A DNA stretch of 64,000 nt from Corynebacterium pseudotuberculosis (GCF_002155265.1 NZ_CP021251.1:1798001-1862000), one strand, 5' to 3'; positions 1-8,987 are shown, counted from the first letter of the stretch. Numbers and translations: made by a program. Notes: generated from the letters alone by a model not told the origin.

Positions 1-710
1 TTGGAGTTCCTTTCAGAAGAGCGTTTGATGAGCGCGATTATTGTTTCGATCACTTGTTCAAGGGACAGCTCAGAAGAGTCTACGATCACCGCGTCAGCGG
101 CAGGTCGCAGAGGATCGACAGCACGAGTCGAGTCAATATGATCCCGCTTTTTCACGTCCTCTAAGACATCTTCATAATTCACCGTTCGGCCAGCCTCCCG
201 GTCTTGTTCAAAACGCCGAGTGGCCCGGACCTCCGGGGAAGCAGTAAGAAAAATCTTGACAGGCGCATCAACTAAGACATTCGTTCCAATGTCACGTCCA
301 TCAAGAATGCAGCGTTGCGCGGCGGAAGCTAAACGACGCTGCAACGCAACCAAATTAGTACGAACTGCAGGATTGGCTGAAACCTCAGAAACGTTTCTGG
401 TTACCTCAGCCCCACGAATCCCTGAAGCAACATCTTCACCATCAAGGATGACACTGCGCGAAGCAGGATCATCATTAATTGCCAAAGGAAGCTTTTCCGT
501 TGCCTTTGCTACTGCTTCGCAATCACGTGGATCAATGTTCTGGCGTAAGACATGCAGCGTAGCCACACGATACATCGCGCCAGTATCTAAGTACTTAGCT
601 CCAAGCTCAGCCGCAATTGCACGGCATACCGTTGATTTTCCGGCGCCCGATGGACCGTCGATAGCAACGATCAGTCCGTTTCCCGGCATATTAGAAAGCT
701 GTTTGTTCAT
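1..710 (-). CDS. cmk: Cytidylate kinase (3' end cut by window edge)
   Basis: Phosphorylates CMP and dCMP to the diphosphates with ATP in the cytosol, feeding RNA and DNA precursor pools. The minus-strand frame opens at an ATG at 710 and stays open to the left edge, giving about 236 residues. A Walker A loop (GPSGAGKST) lies near residues 19-27, followed by a DTGAMYR segment and an LDGRDIGT segment, both typical of bacterial CMP kinases. The family is about 225-235 residues, so only a few C-terminal residues should be missing. The start lies 8 bases after the rluB stop, so the two are probably cotranscribed. Identity is clear; the C-terminus is not visible. Confidence 0.93.
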   Translation of the reverse strand, partial: MNKQLSNMPGNGLIVAIDGPSGAGKSTVCRAIAAELGAKYLDTGAMYRVATLHVLRQNIDPRDCEAVAKATEKLPLAINDDPASRSVILDGEDVASGIRGAEVTRNVSEVSANPAVRTNLVALQRRLASAAQRCILDGRDIGTNVLVDAPVKIFLTASPEVRATRRFEQDREAGRTVNYEDVLEDVKKRDHIDSTRAVDPLRPAADAVIVDSSELSLEQVIETIIALIKRSSERNS

Positions 711-718
711 AGAAGTAT

Positions 719-1798
719 TTACATCCCCACAGCTTTATAAAGACTTGCAAGCTCACTGCTATTAAGGGCACGGACTGCACCTGGCGTTTGTTCGCCCAAC
801 TGGATCGTATGAATCTTAGTGCGCACAAGCCTCTCCACAGGGAAACCAGCCGTCTTGAGCATTCTGCGGACAATATGCTTCCGCCCCTCATGCAGCTCAA
901 TACGAATAAGAGACTTGCCTTGGTGAGCATCCACGATCTGCACAAAATCAGCCTTTGCAGGACCATCATCCAATTCAATGCCATCACGGAGCTGCTTTAT
1001 TAGACGTTTGTCAGCCTCACCCAGAACGGTGGCCAAATAAGTTTTAGTCACCTCATACTTGGGATGCATTAGACGGTTGGCCAGCTCACCATCATTGGTA
1101 AGAAGCAAAAGTCCCTCTGTGGCAGCATCAAGACGCCCCACGTGAAATAGACGTTGACCAGCAGCGATTCTTTCCCCCACAATATCGCCGACGCATGGCC
1201 GTCCCATATCGTCGCTCATAGTAGATTGCAGTCCGCGCGGCTTATTGAGCACAAAATACTGCATGTCTTCATTAACGTTGATACGAACACCATCAACCCT
1301 AATGATATCCGCGTGGGGATTTACACGAACTCCCTGCGTAAGAACGATTTTTCCGTTGACCTCGATGCGGCCAGCATCAATGAGTATCTCTGCGTGGCGT
1401 CGCGAAGCTACCCCAGCTTGTGCGAGTACTTTCTGCAGGCGAATGCCTTCTCCCGTTGGGCTTCCAAAATCACGTTGTTCAACGTTTTGGCGTTTAGCCG
1501 GACGCGCATTAGACAGAAGCATTTCTGAAGGACGTTCTTTCTTTTGCTTCTGTGGTCTAGCCTTTTTAGTGCTTTCCATCGGCTTATTGTTCCGACGGAA
1601 ACCATAGGATTCTCGAGTATTCTCCCCAGCACGCGAACCCTCAGATCCACGAGTTCGGCCTCCACGTGCAGCGCGGTTACTGTTTTCTCGGTTGCTTGTT
1701 TCTGTACGCCTGGGGTTTTCACCACGCCTACCGCGGTTGTCTTCGCGGCCTCGGCGGGCTCTATCCGGTGTGCCATCTCGGCGAGCGGTTCGTGTCAC
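719..1798 (-). CDS. rluB: 23S rRNA pseudouridine synthase RluB-like
   Basis: Converts a uridine of 23S rRNA to pseudouridine. I place the start at the GTG at 1798 because AGGA stands a few bases upstream; the open frame continues 14 codons further to 1840. This gives 359 residues. Residues 1-115 are rich in Arg, Gly, Asn and Glu and look disordered. An S4 RNA-binding domain follows at about 117-166, then the RsuA/RluB catalytic domain with GRLDAATEGLLLLTND, whose Asp near residue 224 is the catalytic one. The long charged N-terminal extension is larger than in the E. coli enzymes, and such extensions are common in actinobacteria. It lies between scpB and cmk in one transcription direction. 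Choice of RluB over RsuA rests on similarity and context. Confidence 0.9.
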   Translation of the reverse strand: MTRTARRDGTPDRARRGREDNRGRRGENPRRTETSNRENSNRAARGGRTRGSEGSRAGENTRESYGFRRNNKPMESTKKARPQKQKKERPSEMLLSNARPAKRQNVEQRDFGSPTGEGIRLQKVLAQAGVASRRHAEILIDAGRIEVNGKIVLTQGVRVNPHADIIRVDGVRINVNEDMQYFVLNKPRGLQSTMSDDMGRPCVGDIVGERIAAGQRLFHVGRLDAATEGLLLLTNDGELANRLMHPKYEVTKTYLATVLGEADKRLIKQLRDGIELDDGPAKADFVQIVDAHQGKSLIRIELHEGRKHIVRRMLKTAGFPVERLVRTKIHTIQLGEQTPGAVRALNSSELASLYKAVGM

Positions 1799-1897
1799 GA
1801 TACGTCCTATCGTTAGAAATTGTATGCGGTTATAAAGCACTGGCCACCTTAGCCGAATAACTCGATACTAGCTAATTGTGGCTTAGAGACCGAAGTG

Positions 1898-2521
1898 CTA
1901 AAGAAGCTCATCGATGCTATCCATATCGGGCAAAAGAGGAGCTAATTCCGGAAGATGCTCAAGGGAATCAATACCTAGGAGTTCTAGAAAAAGCTCAGTC
2001 GTCTCATAATGGTGGGCATTTCCGGCTTCCGTAGTACCTCCCATGTCGACTTCTCTAATGAGCCCGCGTAATTGTAGGGTTCGCATTACGCCATCTACGT
2101 TAACGCCTCGTACCGCAGATACTTGAGCGCGCGTCGCAGGTTGTCGATAAGCGATAACCGCCAGCGTTTCTAGCGCAGCCCGTGAAAGCCGAGACTGGGT
2201 GCCATCCAATAAAAACTTCTCTACCGCTTCTGCGTTTTCCCGAGCTGAATATAATCGCCATCCTTCTTCGGACTCACGCAATTCTATTCCGCTACCTCTG
2301 TGCTGAAACTCTGCGGAGATTTCTTGAATGCTTTGTTCAACTACTCCAGCATCAACATTGAGTGCTCTCGACAGGGCCATTACGCTAACAGGAGAATCAA
2401 CAACTAAAAGAATAGATTCGATCTGAGAACGCAGCTGGGGAATCAGCCCGAGCCCTGGGGGCGCTAAAGAATCAGACACAGCCTTGTCTGTTCCAGTATT
2501 CTCCGAATATTCGGCGCTCAT
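1898..2521 (-). CDS. scpB: Segregation and condensation protein B
   Basis: Partner of the kleisin ScpA; a ScpB dimer binds ScpA and together they load and regulate the SMC complex that organises and separates chromosomes. The 207 residues hold two winged-helix domains. The segment ALETLAVIAYRQPATRAQVS near residues 115-134 and the following RGVNVDGVMRTLQLRGLI stretch are typical of the family. An acidic tail ends the protein. Start and end are unambiguous. The gene is followed closely by rluB and cmk, a common actinobacterial order. scpA, normally directly upstream, is instead about 4.5 kb away, beyond the biotin genes. Confidence 0.94.
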   Translation of the reverse strand: MSAEYSENTGTDKAVSDSLAPPGLGLIPQLRSQIESILLVVDSPVSVMALSRALNVDAGVVEQSIQEISAEFQHRGSGIELRESEEGWRLYSARENAEAVEKFLLDGTQSRLSRAALETLAVIAYRQPATRAQVSAVRGVNVDGVMRTLQLRGLIREVDMGGTTEAGNAHHYETTELFLELLGIDSLEHLPELAPLLPDMDSIDELL

Positions 2522-2648
2522 ATCTGCCTCTTTTTAGTTCAGTTGATGTTTCAATTAAGCCAATACCGCACTTGTGTGTTTCTCTTTGCTAAATGACCCA
2601 TTACCAAATAATCCAGCGAAAGAAATCATACAAGTACGGGTTAAGCGT

Positions 2649-3338
2649 CTAGATATTCTGTTGCGAAAATTCCGACTTCAAATCCGGCAAATTAAGCGAA
2701 GAGACAACCTCCGCAAAAATTTCGGGAGACATTTTTCCGGAGTCTTCAGGAAGACACGCCCACAAAGGTACGCCCGTAACTACGCTCATCTCCTCGAGAT
2801 TAAGACGGGTAGCTAAATCTGGTTGCGTTGGCAAGCTTCCACCGATAAGACCCGCAACATGCAAGCCACGACGCCGGGCTGCTTCAACAGTAAGCTCCGC
2901 TAGGTTGAGCGATCCCAGCCCAAGACTCGTGACTACAACGAGGGGAGCGCCTAACGCCACAGCAATGTCTGCCAGGGTGACCTCATCAGCAAGCCGGACC
3001 AATAATCCGCCGGCACCTTCCACAAGAACAAGGCGATCTGGCGAGTCAAGCTCCCTAATCTTTTTTACCAAGGCATCAAAATCTAGCTGTTGCATATTTG
3101 CCCTTTTAGCTGCAAGATTAGGAGCTAAAGGCTCTGGGTAACGCACAAACTCAATTCCGACTACACCGGTCAGTTTTTCCACGGTTGCAATGTCGCCGTT
3201 CCCAGCAGTTTCCCCCGTCTGTACTGGTTTAACGGGGATCGCTTCTAATCCCGACGAAGCTGCGTGCAGTGCGAGTGCTGCAGTCGCAATAGTCTTTCCC
3301 ACGTCGGTATTTGTTCCAGTAATAGCTACGATGGGCAT
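2649..3338 (-). CDS. bioD: Dethiobiotin synthetase (copy 1)
   Basis: ATP-dependent carboxylation and ring closure of 7,8-diaminopelargonic acid (DAPA) to dethiobiotin, the step after BioA. The 229-residue protein begins MPIVAITGTNTDVGKT; the P-loop GTNTDVGKT is at residues 8-16 with Lys15. The segment PVKPVQTGE and the later LVEGAGGLLV segment match the DAPA and Mg-ATP binding parts of BioD. It lies 32 bases downstream of bioA in the same direction and is probably cotranscribed. A second, more divergent bioD lies at 6323-6928. No bioF or bioB is in the window, so the cell may depend on an imported precursor; that is inference. Confidence 0.93.
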   Translation of the reverse strand: MPIVAITGTNTDVGKTIATAALALHAASSGLEAIPVKPVQTGETAGNGDIATVEKLTGVVGIEFVRYPEPLAPNLAAKRANMQQLDFDALVKKIRELDSPDRLVLVEGAGGLLVRLADEVTLADIAVALGAPLVVVTSLGLGSLNLAELTVEAARRRGLHVAGLIGGSLPTQPDLATRLNLEEMSVVTGVPLWACLPEDSGKMSPEIFAEVVSSLNLPDLKSEFSQQNI

Positions 3339-3370
3339 GATGCTCCAATCCTTTGAAAACTAACAGGCTT

Positions 3371-4669
3371 CTAAACACACAGACGACGTTGCTCAGCGCT
3401 AACCACTGCTGCGACAGCCTCGCAGATACTATCAATTTGTTCATCTGTAACTATAAAAGGAGGTATCGTATACACCAGGCGACCAAACGGCCTTAACCAT
3501 ACTCCTGCAGCCACTGCGGCTTCCGTAGCCAGCCTCATGTCCACAGGTTCTTTCATCTCCACCACCCCAATTGCGCCTAGTACTCGGACATCAGCGACCA
3601 CCGGAGATTCGCTCAACGGTAAGAGTCCTTTTAAAAGCCTTTGCTCAATATTTGGAACCTGCCTCCGCCACTCTCCCCCAATAACCAATTCGAGTGCAGC
3701 AGACGCAACTGAACAAGCCAAAGGATTAGCTATAAAAGTTGGTCCATGCATCAAAGCTCCCCCACCATCTGGAGTATTAATTGCTGCGGCGATCTTTTCT
3801 GTTGTAATCGTTGCCGCCAAGGACATAAAACCTCCGGTAAGAGCCTTGCCAACACACAAGATATCCGGGGTGGCACCTGCGCCTGTAGTGGCAAATATTT
3901 CTCCAGTTCTACCAAAACCAGTAGCTATTTCATCAGCGATAAAAACGAGGTCATGCCTATCGCAAATATCGCGGATGCCCCGGATCAGAGAATCATCATG
4001 AAAGCGCATCCCCCCAGCGCCCTGTACTATAGGCTCAACGATAATCCCAGCTGTTGAACTATTTATATGTTCTTCTAAAAGAGCAAGGTATTGCTTAATA
4101 TCGCTTCTCGACGCCCCACGCGCAGGAGGCGCTGGCGCAAAATCATTGGAGGCAACCCTATCTGCCCACATCGAGTGCATCCCTCCGTTTGGGTCGCACA
4201 CGCTCATGGTTGCAAAAGTATCGCCGTGATAACCGCCCCGCCATGTGAGCAGGCGATGGCGCTCTGGATGACCGATGCCTCGCTGATATTGATAAGCCAT
4301 CTTCATCGACACTTCTACGGCGACAGATCCCGAGTCTGAAAAAAAGACTTTTTCTAAACCGTTATCGGTGATGCTTATGAGCTTCCGAGCTAGTTCAATC
4401 GCTGGTGAATGCGTAAGACCGCCAAACATAACATGGCTCATTGTCTCAATCTGTTGATGCGCTGCTTCCTTTAGTTTTGGGTGACCGTGTCCAAATGCCG
4501 CTGCCCACCAGGAACTCATGGCGTCGATAAGCTTAGAATCATCGCTCAGCGTGAGATAAACGCCCTCTGCGGAGGTAACGAACTGTGGGGTTACGGGGGT
4601 AGGCATTGAACTATACGGATGCCAAATATGGTCCTGATCAAAGTGAATTTGCTGATCAAATGGATTCAC
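3371..4669 (-). CDS. bioA: Adenosylmethionine-8-amino-7-oxononanoate aminotransferase
   Basis: PLP enzyme that transfers an amino group from S-adenosylmethionine to KAPA, making DAPA for BioD. The 432-residue protein has a GTG start at 4669. DEIATGFGRTG near 255-265 and LCVGKALTGG at 271-280 carry the PLP-contacting Asp and the Schiff-base Lys275. The N-terminal IWHPYSSM segment is typical of BioA rather than of ArgD-type acetylornithine aminotransferases. It is the first gene of a bioA-bioD pair and is transcribed away from the POT transporter across a gap of about 95-130 bases. A BioQ-like palindrome lies about 115-127 bases upstream of its start, so repression by biotin status is plausible. 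Confidence 0.95.
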   Translation of the reverse strand: MNPFDQQIHFDQDHIWHPYSSMPTPVTPQFVTSAEGVYLTLSDDSKLIDAMSSWWAAAFGHGHPKLKEAAHQQIETMSHVMFGGLTHSPAIELARKLISITDNGLEKVFFSDSGSVAVEVSMKMAYQYQRGIGHPERHRLLTWRGGYHGDTFATMSVCDPNGGMHSMWADRVASNDFAPAPPARGASRSDIKQYLALLEEHINSSTAGIIVEPIVQGAGGMRFHDDSLIRGIRDICDRHDLVFIADEIATGFGRTGEIFATTGAGATPDILCVGKALTGGFMSLAATITTEKIAAAINTPDGGGALMHGPTFIANPLACSVASAALELVIGGEWRRQVPNIEQRLLKGLLPLSESPVVADVRVLGAIGVVEMKEPVDMRLATEAAVAAGVWLRPFGRLVYTIPPFIVTDEQIDSICEAVAAVVSAEQRRLCV

Positions 4670-4783
4670 AATCTCACGCTTCTCATCTATGTAGTTAGAG
4701 CTTCAAAACAAAAATTTATTTTTCTTTGCGTTTAACCCTTTTTTCCGAGCGTTACACGCCATAATGCATATTATGACTTATCT

Positions 4784-4796
4784 TGAACAACGTTCA
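4784..4796. promoter_or_regulatory. BioQ-like operator (perfect palindrome)
   Basis: TGAAC-AAC-GTTCA is a perfect 5-3-5 inverted repeat. It closely matches the 13-bp TGAAC-N3-GTTAC-type motif known for BioQ, the TetR-family repressor of corynebacterial biotin genes. It lies just downstream of a TATTAT hexamer at 4769-4774, where a repressor would block transcription of the POT gene, and within the bioA/POT divergent region. It overlaps the first codons if the transporter starts at 4764, which favours the later GTG at 4800. BioQ itself is not in the window. Binding is inferred from sequence only. Confidence 0.55.
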
Positions 4797-4799
4797 ACT

Positions 4800-6269
4800 G
4801 TGTATAAAAGTGAGTTTTGGCATCACCCCATCGCGGTTCGTTCAATTATCAGTATTGAAGCTTGGGAACGTTTCAGCTTTTATGGCATGCAGGCCATTCT
4901 TGGCTATTACTTGTACTACACAGCCACTAACGGCGGACTAGGGTTAGCAAAATCCGAGGCCACTGCGCTTATTGGAGCCTACGGGGCTCTTGTTTACCTC
5001 TGTACCTTTGCAGGGGGATGGATCGGCGACAGAGTTTTAGGCGCAGAAAAAACACTTTTCTTGGGTGCCTCGCTCCTAGTCATCGGACACCTAATACTGT
5101 CTTTAATCCACCCCATCCCGGGGCTAGCCACTGGCCTAACGCTCATAGCTTTGGGATCGGGCTTTTTAAAAACAGCAGCAATTACTGTTCTAGGAACCGT
5201 TTATAGAGAAGATTCCCACAGCGATGCGCATCGTGAAACTGGGTTTCAGTTCTTCTACTTAGGAATCCAAGTAGCAGCAGTAGCTGGACCATTGCTTACA
5301 GGCTGGTTAGCACTAACCTATTCCTTCCACGTTGGTTTTCTAGCCGCAGCTCTTCTCATGATTATCGGCATGGGCATTTATGCGTCGCTACGACGTCGCG
5401 CTTTAGAAGAGATGAGTGAAGAATCTAGAAAATGCGTGCAATCGCCAACGCACCCGATAAGCAAGAAGACATCACTTACGATCACGGCTCTTGGAATATC
5501 TGCTCTCGTCCTCGTAGTACTTGCCGTAGCCTTAGGTATCCTCACCGCAGCTTCATTGGCGCATTTTCTCCTTGGCATAACTATCACCGCAGCTGTTTTC
5601 CTTATGGTGACGATGTTCCGGTCTCCGCATACTACGCAGCAAGAACGGCATAGCATTCTTAATTACATCCCCATATTCTGTGCGTCTGTGGCTTTTTGGG
5701 CCATTATGAATCAGACTTATGGCGTTCTAGCTGTATACTCCGATGTCCGACTCAACCGAAGCATTGCTGGCTTTGAATTTCCTGCCGCATGGACTCAATC
5801 ATTAAACCCGATCTTCGTTCTTACGCTTTCAATTCCCCTCGCTTACCTGTGGGCAAAACTCGGCTCTCGCGGCCCCACCGCTGCTACTAAAATCTCCATC
5901 GGAGTTATCGTCGGCGGTTCTGGCTTCCTAGTACTCATTCCTTTTGCAGGCGGCGGACCTAATTCCACACCACTCCTTGTGCTTGCGCTGAGCATTCTCA
6001 TCACCGCGATAGGAGAATTATTCGCAGGCCCCATAGGAATGGCCGCAACGGCAAAACACGCACCAAATGCCTACCGCACTCAGTTTTCTGCGCTGTACTT
6101 CCTCACTATGTCTATAGGAACCGCACTTGCCGGAAGTATTTCTTCCTACTACGATTCCGAATCCGCTTCTGCTGAGAGAACCTATTTCCTTGTATGCGGA
6201 AGTTTGGCAATCTGCATCGGGGTATGCACATGGGGAGCTGCTCAAAAGCTGTCAAAAATTACATCATGA
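4800..6269 (+). CDS. POT-family (PTR2) proton-coupled transporter in the biotin module
   Basis: Polytopic inner-membrane protein of the proton-dependent oligopeptide transporter family. The frame is open from ATG 4764 (501 residues), but no ribosome site precedes it and a BioQ-like operator would fall inside it, so I use the GTG at 4800 (489 residues). The family ExxER proton-coupling motif is present as EAWERFSFYG soon after the start. The PTR2 motif appears as FFYLGIQVAA, with Gln where FYxxIN-type members have Asn. There are 12-14 hydrophobic segments. It lies between bioA and bioD2, so a biotin-related substrate (KAPA, DAPA, biotin or biocytin, a biotinyl-lysine) is attractive. Ordinary di- or tripeptide uptake remains possible. 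The family is clear, the substrate is not. Confidence 0.85.
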   Translation: MYKSEFWHHPIAVRSIISIEAWERFSFYGMQAILGYYLYYTATNGGLGLAKSEATALIGAYGALVYLCTFAGGWIGDRVLGAEKTLFLGASLLVIGHLILSLIHPIPGLATGLTLIALGSGFLKTAAITVLGTVYREDSHSDAHRETGFQFFYLGIQVAAVAGPLLTGWLALTYSFHVGFLAAALLMIIGMGIYASLRRRALEEMSEESRKCVQSPTHPISKKTSLTITALGISALVLVVLAVALGILTAASLAHFLLGITITAAVFLMVTMFRSPHTTQQERHSILNYIPIFCASVAFWAIMNQTYGVLAVYSDVRLNRSIAGFEFPAAWTQSLNPIFVLTLSIPLAYLWAKLGSRGPTAATKISIGVIVGGSGFLVLIPFAGGGPNSTPLLVLALSILITAIGELFAGPIGMAATAKHAPNAYRTQFSALYFLTMSIGTALAGSISSYYDSESASAERTYFLVCGSLAICIGVCTWGAAQKLSKITS

Positions 6270-6322
6270 TAGGACTTGGTGCAATATTTTACCTGGCTTG
6301 TTGTCCCCGAGAGCTCCCGTAA

Positions 6323-6928
6323 TCACCAGTCTTTAGGAAGAAAAATCGTTGAGAGCGCTTGGGCAAACTGCTCAGGCGCCAACGAGCCAACACCGTCGTT
6401 GAGACTTCCTAGAAACGGCACCCCTGTTGCTCGAGATACTTCCACGAGAGTCAGACGCGTGCGCAAATCGGCTCCCGAAGGCAATTTTCCGCCCAACAGC
6501 CCAGCTACGCGAGCGCCACAAGCACGTGCAAAAGCCACCGCCTGCACAGCAAGTCCCACAGCGCCCGAGGCCATTCCAGAAACCACAATCATTGGGGCAT
6601 TCAATTCTGCGGCAATATCTGCAATTGTTTTGCCGTTTAACAACGGGACGCTTAGCCCACCAGAGCCTTCAAGAACCACCGTAACCCCGGAATCAGAAAG
6701 CTCCCGAACCTTCGCTAGCGGATCCTCTTCAGTAGAAAAATCTTTTCCACGAATGCCTGTCAGTTTTTCGATCGTGCCGATGTCTGCTCCTGCGACCGAA
6801 GTTCCTAAGCGCGCGACCTTAACAGGAACAACATTCCTCCCCTTCTCTCGAAGAACCTGAACGATCGCTGCCGTCGCAGTGGTTTTGCCCACGCCTGTAG
6901 CCAACCCAGATACCACAACTACGCTCAC
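6323..6928 (-). CDS. bioD: Dethiobiotin synthetase (copy 2)
   Basis: Second BioD-family protein. The P-loop reads GLATGVGKTTATA, with the family's VGKT, and PVKVARLGTS and LEGSGGLSVPL correspond to the substrate and Mg-ATP segments of BioD. I start at the GTG at 6928, preceded by GAGAGGGG at good spacing, which gives 201 residues; the frame extends to 6952. Compared with copy 1 the glycine loop and the PVKPVQTG segment are altered (PVKVARLG), so specificity could differ or the copy may be decaying. It converges with the POT gene and is followed by scpA 140 bases away. Family membership is certain; retained dethiobiotin synthetase activity is likely but unproven. Confidence 0.85.
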   Translation of the reverse strand: MSVVVVSGLATGVGKTTATAAIVQVLREKGRNVVPVKVARLGTSVAGADIGTIEKLTGIRGKDFSTEEDPLAKVRELSDSGVTVVLEGSGGLSVPLLNGKTIADIAAELNAPMIVVSGMASGAVGLAVQAVAFARACGARVAGLLGGKLPSGADLRTRLTLVEVSRATGVPFLGSLNDGVGSLAPEQFAQALSTIFLPKDW

Positions 6929-7070
6929 AAGTTTCACCCCTCTCACCGACACTAATAAGCAAATTCTCCTTCCCCGATAGTAATCCTTTCTAAGAAACTA
7001 GCCATCACTACCCCTTCGCAGGAACGCTTGTCTTTAGACAAAACCATAAAATTAGTTTGTTTCTAAGCCG

Positions 7071-7889
7071 TTACTCCCAGTTAGTTGATGCAACTACCGC
7101 TGGATCTACATCAAGTCCGGTCCACGATACGGACAACTCGGACAAAGATTCCTCTTGTAAAACACTCACTGCTTGAGCTTTATAGAGTTCTAAAAGAGCT
7201 AGGAATCTTCCCACGATATGCATCGAAACCGTACAATCTCGCGTTAGATCAAAGAAAGAAACCCATTCGTCTTTGCCTGCTGAGCGCAACGTTTCCAGGA
7301 TTTTTCCTGCTTGTTCAGGCACAGAGACTGACACTTGATGGATGTGATCTGTAGCAACAGTATCCGGTGGTTTAGGTCTAAAAACGCTAGCCGCAAGCTG
7401 GCCAAAGGTATCAGGGGTGTGCCCAAGAACCACTGGTGGCAGCAAACTAGCAAATTGCTCTTCCATAGCTACTGCTCGCGGAAACCTACGACGTGCATCT
7501 CGCTGCCATGACGCAAAGATATCAGCTACTTGCTTATACGCCTGATACTGCAATAACCGGGCAAAAAGAAGGTCGCGAGATTCCAATAAGGCTAAGTCTT
7601 CTTCGCTCTCTACTTCGCCCCTAGGCAACAGGCGAGCAGTCTTAAGGTCCAATAACGTTGCCGCGACCACCAAAAATTCGGTTACCTCATCAAGCTCAGA
7701 ATATTCTCCGAGTTGGCGAGTATACGCAACAAATTCATCCGTAACTTTAGATAGAGCAACATCAGTCACATCCATCTTTTTAGCGCTGATCAACTGAAGA
7801 AGCAGATCGAAAGGACCTTCGAAATTGTTGAGGACAATCCTAAAACCAGTAATTTCTGGTTGATTATCCGGAATACGCGATACCGCCAC
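7071..7889 (-). CDS. scpA: Segregation and condensation protein A (kleisin)
   Basis: Kleisin that bridges the SMC heads and binds ScpB; required for chromosome condensation and origin separation. The 272 residues start MAVSRIPDNQPEITG. The N-terminal FEGPFDLLLQLISAKKMDVTDVALSK stretch and the LVVAATLLDLKTARLLP segment are hallmarks of ScpA. The C-terminal winged helix follows an ISLEDLT-like segment that here reads VSFFDLTRDCTVSMHIVGRFLALLELYK. It begins 3 bases after the stop of the ParA gene and is surely cotranscribed with it. The usual downstream partner scpB is separated from it by the biotin genes. Confidence 0.94.
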   Translation of the reverse strand: MAVSRIPDNQPEITGFRIVLNNFEGPFDLLLQLISAKKMDVTDVALSKVTDEFVAYTRQLGEYSELDEVTEFLVVAATLLDLKTARLLPRGEVESEEDLALLESRDLLFARLLQYQAYKQVADIFASWQRDARRRFPRAVAMEEQFASLLPPVVLGHTPDTFGQLAASVFRPKPPDTVATDHIHQVSVSVPEQAGKILETLRSAGKDEWVSFFDLTRDCTVSMHIVGRFLALLELYKAQAVSVLQEESLSELSVSWTGLDVDPAVVASTNWE

Positions 7890-7892
7890 GTT

Positions 7893-8762
7893 TTATCTTG
7901 TGCGCTCGATGACTTCACGCGCAAGCTGTCGGTACTGATGGGCTCCTTGTGAACTCGGAGCCCAAGTAATGATCGGTTCACCGGCCACTGAGGTCTCCGG
8001 GAATCGGACTGTTCGAGTAATCACGGTATCAAACACACGATCATCGAAGACTTCCACGACCCTTGACATCACCTCGCGGGCATGTGTGGTGCGTCGATCA
8101 AACATCGTGACCAAAATGCCCACAATGTCAAGATTAAAATTAAGACGATCGCGTACTTTTTCCACAGTGTCTGTAAGCAAAGCAAGCCCACGCAGCGAGA
8201 AATACTCGCATTCCATAGGAATGATCACGCCATGAGAACACGTCAAAGCATTAACTGTCAAAAGCCCCAACGATGGTTGACAATCCAAAATAATGTAGTC
8301 ATATTCCTTCATCACCGGACGTAAAGCGCGAGCTAGCGTCTGTTCCCGACCTACCTCGTTAACAAGTTGAATTTCTGCCGCTGACAGATCAATATTCGCC
8401 GGTACCAAGTCAAGACCAGGGATCGATGTGTGATGGATCGCTTGGTGAATCGAAGTATGAGTGTCCACGAGGAGGTTGTAAACCGTAATGTCCAGCTCCT
8501 CATACGGAATGCTCAAACCTGCAGATAAGGCCCCCTGCGGATCAAGGTCTACGAGCAAAACTTTTCGACCTAGCTCAGCTAAGCACGCACCCAAGTTGAT
8601 GGTAGAAGTAGTTTTACCTACTCCGCCCTTTTGATTACACATGGAAATAATCTTGGCTGGTCCATGTTTTTCCAAAGGCGCAGGGTCAGGAAACTCTTGG
8701 AGCGGACGCCCAGTGAGTCCCATTTTCGAGTCTGGTGTATCGAACAGTCCCGAATCACTCAT
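7893..8762 (-). CDS. ParA/Soj-family chromosome-partitioning ATPase
   Basis: Deviant Walker ATPase of the ParA/MinD superfamily. After a 35-residue unstructured N-terminus, KGGVGKTT at 45-52 forms the deviant Walker A with its signature lysine. VLLVDLDPQGALS follows, and YDYIILDCQPSLG is the Walker B/switch region. At 289 residues it is normal for chromosomal ParA. It is the orphan ParA found next to scpA in many actinobacteria and is distinct from the parA that pairs with parB near the origin. No parB and no parS site (TGTTTCACGTGAAACA) was seen nearby. The role is inferred from the scpA neighbour: nucleoid-linked partitioning or SMC-related positioning. Confidence 0.88.
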   Translation of the reverse strand: MSDSGLFDTPDSKMGLTGRPLQEFPDPAPLEKHGPAKIISMCNQKGGVGKTTSTINLGACLAELGRKVLLVDLDPQGALSAGLSIPYEELDITVYNLLVDTHTSIHQAIHHTSIPGLDLVPANIDLSAAEIQLVNEVGREQTLARALRPVMKEYDYIILDCQPSLGLLTVNALTCSHGVIIPMECEYFSLRGLALLTDTVEKVRDRLNFNLDIVGILVTMFDRRTTHAREVMSRVVEVFDDRVFDTVITRTVRFPETSVAGEPIITWAPSSQGAHQYRQLAREVIERTR

Positions 8763-8987
8763 GTCTATTCCACTTCCTTGACAGTCGACGACTCTTACTT
8801 CCCGTTCACCCCACCATGCACCCCAATATCAATCGGGTCTTGTTCATCCTCGGCGAGACTACAACCTAAATTACACTGTTGATATTAATCGTCTGAAGAG
8901 GAATCCTTTGTAACCCCGGCAAGACGCGCCGAACAGCAGGCGATTACTTCAAAAATTCAAGTCAAAACACTTGACTAGAATAGGCGT

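Noticed and set aside
8763-8987. parS or a missing parB next to the ParA gene
   Set aside because: No TGTTTCACGTGAAACA-like palindrome and no coding frame is present in the gap.
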